A DNA stretch of 64,000 bases from an uncultured delta proteobacterium (lineage in GTDB: Bacteria > Desulfobacterota > Desulfovibrionia > Desulfovibrionales > Desulfovibrionaceae): positions 98,642 through 162,641 of the forward strand of contig CAIMRY010000006.1 of assembly GCA_903843965.1 (NCBI GenBank), given 5' to 3'. Positions 52,086 through 58,910 of the stretch are shown here, piece after piece; within the stretch, counting starts at the first letter, position 1; each line of letters starts with the position of its first letter. The position numbers and the translations under genes are program-made. The notes beneath the pieces are model-generated. The model made no database searches, was not told the DNA's origin, and worked only from the letters and a program-made list of their open reading frames with translations.

Positions 52086-52620
52086 GGCCCGAAGCGCCGC
52101 GATGCTCTGGCCAATGTCGACGCCAATCCAACGGGCTGTCTCTGGAAATATCCGAGGCTGCCCGTTCGGCTTTGCCGGGGCAGGGGGGGCATGGCCAGCC
52201 CCGGCGCTGGCAGTAAAATGCCGGGCAGGCCGCCCTTGGCCCCAGCCCGCGCCGTTTCACTCTCCACCCAAGGCCGGGCGGGCTGTTTCAGGCGCACCCT
52301 GAAGCAGCCAGCTTGTTGTTTGCCGGGGCAAAGGGGGGGCTGCTGGCGGGCGGTGGCGGGCGGTGCGTGGGGCCAGGGGTGCGCCGGTCGGTGTCAGCCC
52401 GATTCAGCCCGGTGTCAGCCCAGCTCAGCCCGGTTCAGTATGGAGGGCTTGTGGCTCTGCCGGGGGCAAGGTAGAATTTGAACTCTCTACTGCGCAGGCG
52501 CTGATCTCCATGGGCCCGCTTAAATAATGGGGTATGCATGCGCATGTGCAGACAGTGAACCTTGCTCCTGGTTTTGGGTCAAGCAACATGGTCAGGCAAC
52601 ATGGTCAGGAGGTCGTTGTC
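52086..52620. other. 535-bp intergenic region with two diverged hairpins of the same family
   Basis: Near 52129-52167 a degenerate stem (ACGGGCTGTCTC ... GAGGCTGCCCGT) and at 52281-52309 GGCTGTTTCAGG paired with CCTGAAGCAGCC (one G-U). ggtgtcagcccg/attcagcccg repeats occur at 52390-52440. A taaataatgg word near 52518 could be part of a promoter for the next gene. No ORF supported. Confidence 0.6.
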
Positions 52621-53313
52621 ATGTCCCGTCGCTCATCCTGTTGGCTGCCTGTGGCGCTGGTCTTGTGTCTGCTGTCGGCTGTTCCGGCCCAAGGGGCGGA
52701 TGGCGGAAAGACGCGGGAGGTTTCCATTCCGGGCACGGGCCTGGCCTTTCGCGTGCCTCGGGGAGTCGCTGTCTGGCCAAAAAAATCGGCCAGATTGGAC
52801 AACGCGACTCTTTTTGTAACGGTGGATGACCTGCGGACCTTCGAAGGGGATGGCGTCATCGGCAGGGAGGACGTCCTGGCCCAGCGGGCCGCCCTGGCCA
52901 AGGGCGAGGCCGAGGTGGCCGAAGGCTGGGAAGAGGACGGGCTGTCCGAGGTAGTGGCCCTGCCCACCGGCGGCTACGCCGTCACGTATCCCTGGTACAG
53001 CCCGTTTGAATACTGCGCGATACAGTTCACCATGAATGCCGCGTTTTTTGTGAACAACCGGCGGGTCATCATACGCTACAACGTCTCTCCCGCTGTCATC
53101 ACCAGGGAGAATCCCGGCTATTTTCAGGGTGCGGGCGAGAACGACTGTGAGGCGGACACCATCTGGAAGCAACCCGGGGAGGAGGACGACCATGTTCTTG
53201 AGCGTTTTCACGAGGCGCTCAAGGCCGGTCGCCTGGGGCCGGTGGCCAATGCGTGGTACGCCGACTTCAGGGCCATGCTGGCCTCCCTGCACCGGAAAAA
53301 CCCAAGGAAGTGA
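52621..53313 (+). CDS. Secreted or periplasmic protein of unknown function
   Basis: 230 residues; CAGGAGG precedes the ATG. A clear signal peptide (MSRRSSCWLPVALVLCLLSA then PAQGA, cleavage near 26). The mature part begins with a GTGLAFRVPRGVAVWPKKSA stretch near 38 and is mixed alpha/beta with two widely spaced cysteines (FEYCAIQF near 138, ENDCEAD near 177) that could form a disulfide. No family recognised. It stands alone and ends before a long perfect hairpin. Confidence 0.75.
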   Translation: MSRRSSCWLPVALVLCLLSAVPAQGADGGKTREVSIPGTGLAFRVPRGVAVWPKKSARLDNATLFVTVDDLRTFEGDGVIGREDVLAQRAALAKGEAEVAEGWEEDGLSEVVALPTGGYAVTYPWYSPFEYCAIQFTMNAAFFVNNRRVIIRYNVSPAVITRENPGYFQGAGENDCEADTIWKQPGEEDDHVLERFHEALKAGRLGPVANAWYADFRAMLASLHRKNPRK

Positions 53314-53668
53314 GCCGACTTCCCTGAACCTCCGGCAGCCGGATTGCAGCGGCTTTGTTGTACAAGCCGGGAAGGCCGCCTTGCGCGCCTGAAACAGGCG
53401 GATTGCTTCTGCTGTGGGGGTCTGGGGGACTTCAAGTCCCCCAGCCGCCGGAGGCAATTCTCTTACGCCCCGGCCCTGGCGCGCAAAACAGCCGGGCAGG
53501 ACACACGTCCCACCCGGCTGTTTTGCATTTGGGGATACCAAAGGGCCTCAGGCCCTTTGGCCGGTATTATGGCGCAAATGCACAATGTAATTTCAATGGG
53601 TTAGCGCAAGGCTAAAACCGAAGCGAGAGTCAATCTCCTTGAAGGTGGGGAGAAGGCTGATACGCTCT
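53314..53668. other. Intergenic region with three perfect hairpins
   Basis: CTGGGGGACT-TCA-AGTCCCCCAG (53422-53444), GCAAAACAGCCGGG ... CCCGGCTGTTTTGC (53483-53526) and CCAAAGGGCC-TCA-GGCCCTTTGG (53538-53560). It separates the secreted-protein gene from the convergent restriction gene and marks the edge of the compositionally different island. Confidence 0.7.
53483..53526 (+). terminator. Strong terminator, 14-bp perfect stem (possibly bidirectional)
   Basis: GCAAAACAGCCGGG pairs with CCCGGCTGTTTTGC around a 16-nt loop. The A-run in the 5' arm and T-run in the 3' arm would allow termination from either side, serving the plus-strand secreted-protein gene and the minus-strand restriction gene. 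Confidence 0.8.
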
Positions 53669-54784
53669 TCATGGTTTCAGCCCGGTCTTCATCCTGATGA
53701 TGCCAGAAGTGTTCATGAGGACCAGCAGGTCCGGTTCCGTGCGGAACCACATCATCGAGTTCAGCGCAATCTTGCTGAAACAGCTTCGGAAGGGCGGGGC
53801 GGAACGGTCATCGAACGCCGTGAGGAACGCGACGTTCGCCTCTGGCACGCTCGACGCGCGCACCAAGGACAGCAGGGCCTCCTTCCGCATCTCGGAAATC
53901 GGGCCATCACTGACAACAACCTCGCACATGTAGAACTTCACCGGGTCCGTCATGTCGGCAAGGATCAGGTCAGGCAGTTCGGCGTTCAGGTCGAACGTGA
54001 GTCCGACCGCCTTGAGGTCGCCGACGAACTGCGGGAAGGACTTCTTGTCACTCGAACTGATCCACAGGACGGCAGGAGCTTTCAGCCGTCGTGGCGCGAA
54101 GTCCTCGATGAGCGCCTTGACCACCTCGTTCGATGGTCCCGAGGAAAGCCGCAGACGAGAGCCGTCTGGCATCTCGATGAAAATGTCGCTGGCCTTCGCG
54201 CGCACGCCCTTCGCAAGCAACGCCATGCGTTGCAATGTCGCCGGGTCGAGGTTCGTGTCTCTCCACGCCTTCACGGCCGTCTCAAGCCGCTTGCCGGTCA
54301 GTTTGGCGGAGAACAGGTCCGCGAAGCTCTTTGAGAGGTAGTAGATTGGCCTGCTGGACGTGGTGGCGTGCCCGGGTAGGTCGCGCTTCTTCATGATGCC
54401 GATGCGCAGAAACTCGTTGCGCATGATGTCGTCGCGTATGGTCTCCCGGCTGTTGTCGGCATACCACCGCTTGCCATCCGGCCTGAAACCCGGACGGTTG
54501 GAGAGCGTCATCCATGCCTGGCGTTCTTCTGGCGAGGTATTCTGCGCCTGTTCTCCCGTGAAGAGGTAGACATGGGAAGGCCGCATGAACCGCTCTGCGC
54601 CTTCTACACATCCACCGTACAGGGACACGAAGATGACGCGGGCGGAAGTCAGGCCCACGAGCAGTTTGCGGTCGGGAAACTCATTGGGGAAGATGAGCGA
54701 AAGGCGCTCCTTGATTTCTTCCGGCGTCGGAAGAGGAGGCAACGGGAAGGCTTCGGATGCCGCAGGCGCTCGACGTTCATCCAT
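53669..54784 (-). CDS. Type II restriction endonuclease, BsuBI/PstI family
   Basis: 371 residues; ATG at 54784 overlaps the methyltransferase stop by 8 bases. The C-terminal half matches the BsuBI/PstI endonuclease pattern: LPDLILADM near 270, then CEVVVSDGPISEMRKEAL near 287 (PD...E-V-V core of the nuclease), VAFLTAFDDRS near 318 and MMWFRTEPDLLVLM near 344. The N-terminal half (helical, about 1-230) carries the DNA-binding part. Founding members cut CTGCAG, but this homologue's site cannot be read from sequence. Base use is less GC-skewed than in the genes to the left, consistent with transfer. Confidence 0.88.
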   Translation of the reverse strand: MDERRAPAASEAFPLPPLPTPEEIKERLSLIFPNEFPDRKLLVGLTSARVIFVSLYGGCVEGAERFMRPSHVYLFTGEQAQNTSPEERQAWMTLSNRPGFRPDGKRWYADNSRETIRDDIMRNEFLRIGIMKKRDLPGHATTSSRPIYYLSKSFADLFSAKLTGKRLETAVKAWRDTNLDPATLQRMALLAKGVRAKASDIFIEMPDGSRLRLSSGPSNEVVKALIEDFAPRRLKAPAVLWISSSDKKSFPQFVGDLKAVGLTFDLNAELPDLILADMTDPVKFYMCEVVVSDGPISEMRKEALLSLVRASSVPEANVAFLTAFDDRSAPPFRSCFSKIALNSMMWFRTEPDLLVLMNTSGIIRMKTGLKP

Positions 54785-56279
54785 TGGCCCGCCTCCGACG
54801 CTTTGAGTGGTTGCCAAGCCCGAGCGCGGATTCCACGATGCGGTCCACTTCGGCAAGCGACATGCCGGGGCGGCAGGCCGCGCCGATGGACAGCAAGACG
54901 TCATGAGGCGGCAAGGGCAGCTTGCGCAACTCCGCGGCATTCACCTGCGTGCTCCCCGCCACGGCGCGAAAATGGGCATCGACGACACGGCTGTTGAGGT
55001 ACGCGCTTACCCCAAGAGCCTCGGCGGCGGTCATGCTCCCGCCCGGCCTGTAGATGTAGTTCAGGTGGTTTTCGAGCCCGAGAACCGCGCCGGGAAGGCC
55101 GCCGACATAGGCCGCGGCCGTGACGCGCCGCTGGTCCTCCTTCGGGCTGAACCGGCGCAGAACGACCAGCGGAGCGTTCTGCACGAGCATCCACGCCGTG
55201 CTGGCCGTCGCGGCGATGTGTTCCTGCTTCTTGTTCCGTGGCCATTGTACGCGCATGCGCTCAATGTGTTGCATCCAGAGCATAGGCACGGTGTTCTTCC
55301 CTTGAGCCGTACGCAGGCTGGACTTGGCCCGGAAGGCGACGACCGGACCCGTTGAAACCTTGAGTCCGTAGGTATCAAAGGTCGCTGAAAAGGCATCTAG
55401 CTGGTCGGTCTGGCTCCGCAAGGCAATCAGTTGCTCTTGCCCGCCGCCGATGACCTCGCGGACAGGCATGGACGTCAGAGCGGATTCGGTCAGATCCTGT
55501 GAGCCATGACTCGTACTCAACAGCACCTCACCATGTACCGACGCTCTGGCGGACGCCCACGTGATCATCGCTTCCTGCAAGATGTCGTCGTCCGAAAAGT
55601 GGTCGACGCGCGACTCGAACACGTGGATGGCGTCCAAGGACAGGTTGCAGAGGATCCTCCGGCGCATCGCCGCGAAATAGGCTCCGTTTGTCCAACTGCG
55701 GGGCGTAATGAAACACCAGCTTCCGCCGGGTTCGACGAGAAACGAGCATGCCGCCATAAACAGCCCGTAGATGTTCGGCTGACCATGCACGGCGTAGGCG
55801 TGCGCCAAGGCGCGCGGGTCATGGGCGCGGAGTTTGAAGTATGGCGGGTTCGCGATGATGACGTCGGCGACAGGCTGTTGCTGGACGGCTTCATGGGACA
55901 GCAGGAAATCCTCGCAACGGATTGAGACGCTCAACGAAACGCCGACGGACTCTGCCCGCCGGCGCATGCGATTCGCCAAGTTCTTGAGTGGCTGCTTCCA
56001 TCGACTGTCCATCTCAAAGAGCGTGACCACAATACGGCTTGGCCGCTCTGTCTTGTTCAGAAGCGCCTCGACAACAGCGGCGGCAAGAACGCCCGCTCCA
56101 GCCGCAGGGTCCAGCACACGTACGGGGTCCGAAGAAATAGCGATGGCGCATCGTTGCGCCATGTATCTCGCGACGGAAGGAGGCGTCAGGAACTGCCCAT
56201 TTCTTTTCCGGTCCGCGCGCGATATCGACGCGACGGCCGCACGACCGGAATTGTCAGCAAAATCTACAAGCTGATGCAC
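54777..56279 (-). CDS. DNA adenine N6-methyltransferase of the BsuBI/PstI-type system
   Basis: 500 residues from a GTG at 56279. The motifs are those of gamma-class N6-adenine methyltransferases: QFLTPPSVARYMAQR near 29 (motif X), VLDPAAGAGVLAAAV near 55 (motif I) and IIANPPYFKLR near 141 (motif IV, NPPY). The target-recognition region lies in the C-terminal half, which ends RRRRANG. It protects host DNA from the nuclease in the overlapping gene downstream. No ATG with an SD is available nearer the conserved part, and no controller (C) protein gene is seen. Confidence 0.9.
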   Translation of the reverse strand: MHQLVDFADNSGRAAVASISRADRKRNGQFLTPPSVARYMAQRCAIAISSDPVRVLDPAAGAGVLAAAVVEALLNKTERPSRIVVTLFEMDSRWKQPLKNLANRMRRRAESVGVSLSVSIRCEDFLLSHEAVQQQPVADVIIANPPYFKLRAHDPRALAHAYAVHGQPNIYGLFMAACSFLVEPGGSWCFITPRSWTNGAYFAAMRRRILCNLSLDAIHVFESRVDHFSDDDILQEAMITWASARASVHGEVLLSTSHGSQDLTESALTSMPVREVIGGGQEQLIALRSQTDQLDAFSATFDTYGLKVSTGPVVAFRAKSSLRTAQGKNTVPMLWMQHIERMRVQWPRNKKQEHIAATASTAWMLVQNAPLVVLRRFSPKEDQRRVTAAAYVGGLPGAVLGLENHLNYIYRPGGSMTAAEALGVSAYLNSRVVDAHFRAVAGSTQVNAAELRKLPLPPHDVLLSIGAACRPGMSLAEVDRIVESALGLGNHSKRRRRANG

Positions 56280-56309
56280 CGCCCACCCCCGAAAATCCTA
56301 TCATGGAAA

Positions 56310-56338
56310 CCCATAGTATGCCCGATCTGAAACGTCAA
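56310..56338 (-). promoter_or_regulatory. Possible promoter of the restriction-modification genes
   Basis: On the minus strand TTGACG (56338-56333), 17-nt spacer, TATGGG (56315-56310). The -35 is good and the -10 weak. The GTG start lies about 30 bases further on. Confidence 0.35.
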
Positions 56339-56456
56339 TTCCATGCGTCGAATTCCGAAATCATTCTGGCCCGAGAATCCTCACGATCTGATGCGTTTGA
56401 CTGCATGTTTGTTGCGCTGTAACGCTGTTCCGAACATCTAGGTTCAGGAGGCGTGC

Positions 56457-58772
56457 ATGCCGCATAAAATCACCAAGATCCCTCGGCTGAATGGCTATCG
56501 GGTGTTTCGAGATTTTGAGTGGCCCGCCAGCCTCCCCGAGTTCAAGCAGTTCAACCTCATCTATGGCTGGAACGGGAGCGGCAAGACGACTCTTTCCAGC
56601 CTCTTCACGGCGCTTCAAAACCAGACCCCTGTCCCGGAAGGCGATGTGCAGTTCGCCTGTGGCGGCTTGATCCACAAGGCGTCTGAATTCGGGCCGGAGA
56701 AGATGTTGCCGAATGTCCGGGTGTTCGACTCGGCGTTCATCCGGGACAGCGTCTTCGCGTCGAAACGAGTCGGCCCCATCTATTTTCTGGGCAAGGAGAG
56801 CGCGGAGAAGCAACAAGAAATCGAGCGCCTGAAGAAAGCCGCTCTGGCCACCGCCGCAGACAAACGCTTGGTGCAGGCGGACATCCAGAAAGCAGACAAG
56901 GCGCTTGAGGAATTCTGCGTCCAACAAGGCAGGATCGTCAAGGAGGCCCTGCGGTCGGCGGGGAACAATGCCTACAACAACTACAACAAGAGCGGCTTCC
57001 TCGACACGGCGAAACGCCTAGGCGCTTTGGACGCCGCGAAGCTTGCCGAGAAGCAACTCTCCGAAGAAAAACGTGACGAGTTCAGGACGAAGAAAGACTC
57101 CAAGATGAAGGATCCGTTGCCCGTCCTGTCGGCGGCCTTGCCGGAGTTGTCGCCAACTACGGCCTTGGCCAAGGAGCTTCTGGAGCGGACCGTCGTGTCC
57201 GCGACCATCTCCGAGTTGGCCTCCGACCCCGTCACGGCGCAGTGGGTCAAGCAAGGCCTTGCGCTCCACGTGCAGAACGAGAAGCATGCTCCTCGGTGCC
57301 GGTTCTGTGACCAACCCCTCTTGGATGAACGTGTCCGCATGCTGGAGGGGCATTTCAACGACCAGTACGAACGCTTGCAACAGGACGCAAACACGCTGGT
57401 TCTCTCACTTGAGTCCCTCGCCAAGGATTTTGACGTCTCGGGTCTCCCGGACAAGACGGCGTTGGCCGACCATCTGGCCTCGGCCTTTTCTTCCGCGACG
57501 GAGACATTCACGCAGGAGGCCCATAAGGCTCGACGGTATCTGGACGCGCTGGTGGAGGCGGTGAAAGCGAAAAAGGCCTCTCCGTTCAAGGCGGTTTCAC
57601 TCACAGAATATATGGGCGAGGCGGAAGTGCCGGACATGGCCGCCGCGACGGTCGCCATCCTCAAGATTCGCGAGCTTGTGGAGACGCACAACACCGACTG
57701 CACCAACTTCGAGGAGATGGTACGGGGGGCGCGCAAAGCCTTGGAAGAGGCATTCGTCTGTGATGCGCTCGGGGATTTCAAGGAGAAACAGGCTGGCTTG
57801 GATGCCCTGCGCGCACGGGACGCCAAGTTGGCGCAGGAAGGTGCCGCGACTCAAGAGACCATCGGACAGCTTGAACGGGAAATCATCGAGCATCAGCGAC
57901 CGGCCGAGGAGTTGAACAAGGAGCTCGCGAGCTACTTGGGGCGGAGCGAATTGCAGTTCAAGGTGGACGGGACGGCCTACGTGATCACCCGGGCGGGCCA
58001 GATCGCGGAGCACTTGAGTGAAGGCGAACGGACAGCTATCGCGTTTCTCTATTTTTTGAAGTCGCTTGAGGGCAAGGACTTCGACCTTGCAAGCGGCATC
58101 GTCGTCATCGACGATCCCATTTCAAGCCTAGACGCCAACGCCATCTTCTCGGCCTTTGGCTTCATGCGTGCACGCACGAAGACGGCTGGACAACTTTTCA
58201 TCCTCACGCACAACTTCACGTTCTTCCGGCAAGTGAAGAACTGGTTCTGCAAGGGGGAGCGGAAGTGCCATTGTCTCTTCATGCTGGAAGCCTGCGTCGA
58301 TGAGAAGGGGCGGTTCGCGCGCCTCGCGCCCCTGGATCCGTTGCTACGCGACTACGAGTCGGACTACCACTACCTCTTCAAGCTTGTCGCAGGAATGGTC
58401 GGGGCCAAGTCTGGTGGTTCCTTGGAGGGGCATTATGCGATGCCGAACATCGCCAGACGGCTTTTGGAGACCTTCCTATCCTTCCGGTATCCGGCGTCCG
58501 CCGCAGCCCCCACCGGAGGCTTGTCGGCGCTTCTGGACGGCGTCCAGAGCGTCGACGCCGCCGTGAAGATGAGAATCCTCCGCTTCCTGCATGTCTGTTC
58601 GCATTTCGACAGAGTCGGCGACCAAGAACACGATCCGTCCATCCTTGCCGAGACGCCCAAGATTATGGCCGATGTCATGGACCTTATCCGAGCGGAGGAT
58701 CAACGACATTACGACCAAATGGTTGCTTTGGTCGGACAGGAGGCGCTGACAGGCAAGGCATGCCAAGCCTGA
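56457..58772 (+). CDS. AAA ATPase with zinc hook and PrrC/RloC-like C-terminus (candidate anticodon nuclease)
   Basis: 771 residues; AGGAGG precedes the ATG. SMC/Rad50-like ATPase: Walker A GWNGSGKTT at 37-45, ABC signature LSEGE at 520-524, Walker B VVIDDPISSLD near 549-559 and a conserved HNF switch near 586. Predicted coiled coils flank CRFC at 281-284, a CxxC zinc hook as in RloC. The C-terminal 110 residues carry PNIARRLLETFLSF: Arg667-x3-Glu671, the spacing of the PrrC catalytic Arg/Glu pair, followed by HVCSH (His712, His716). This layout fits the AAA_13/RloC group, whose members cleave tRNA anticodon loops after DNA damage or phage attack. Nuclease activity here is inferred. Divergent from the RM genes; 177-bp shared promoter region. 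Confidence 0.8.
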   Translation: MPHKITKIPRLNGYRVFRDFEWPASLPEFKQFNLIYGWNGSGKTTLSSLFTALQNQTPVPEGDVQFACGGLIHKASEFGPEKMLPNVRVFDSAFIRDSVFASKRVGPIYFLGKESAEKQQEIERLKKAALATAADKRLVQADIQKADKALEEFCVQQGRIVKEALRSAGNNAYNNYNKSGFLDTAKRLGALDAAKLAEKQLSEEKRDEFRTKKDSKMKDPLPVLSAALPELSPTTALAKELLERTVVSATISELASDPVTAQWVKQGLALHVQNEKHAPRCRFCDQPLLDERVRMLEGHFNDQYERLQQDANTLVLSLESLAKDFDVSGLPDKTALADHLASAFSSATETFTQEAHKARRYLDALVEAVKAKKASPFKAVSLTEYMGEAEVPDMAAATVAILKIRELVETHNTDCTNFEEMVRGARKALEEAFVCDALGDFKEKQAGLDALRARDAKLAQEGAATQETIGQLEREIIEHQRPAEELNKELASYLGRSELQFKVDGTAYVITRAGQIAEHLSEGERTAIAFLYFLKSLEGKDFDLASGIVVIDDPISSLDANAIFSAFGFMRARTKTAGQLFILTHNFTFFRQVKNWFCKGERKCHCLFMLEACVDEKGRFARLAPLDPLLRDYESDYHYLFKLVAGMVGAKSGGSLEGHYAMPNIARRLLETFLSFRYPASAAAPTGGLSALLDGVQSVDAAVKMRILRFLHVCSHFDRVGDQEHDPSILAETPKIMADVMDLIRAEDQRHYDQMVALVGQEALTGKACQA

Positions 58773-58910
58773 TGAAACATTGCGCCGACGTATCACTCGC
58801 GGGACGCACGATTGGGATAATGCTTACCAAAATCTGAAGCCGCAAAAAGTATTCCGTCAGATCTTGCATGTAAGGCACGATGTGCGGTTCAATTTATGGA
58901 GAGGTGCTCC
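58773..58910. other. Intergenic region before the TSP1/PKD gene
   Basis: 138 bases, AT-richer than the surroundings, with a TTGGGATAAT word near 58811 that could include a -10 element. No terminator for the ATPase gene is clear. Confidence 0.3.
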
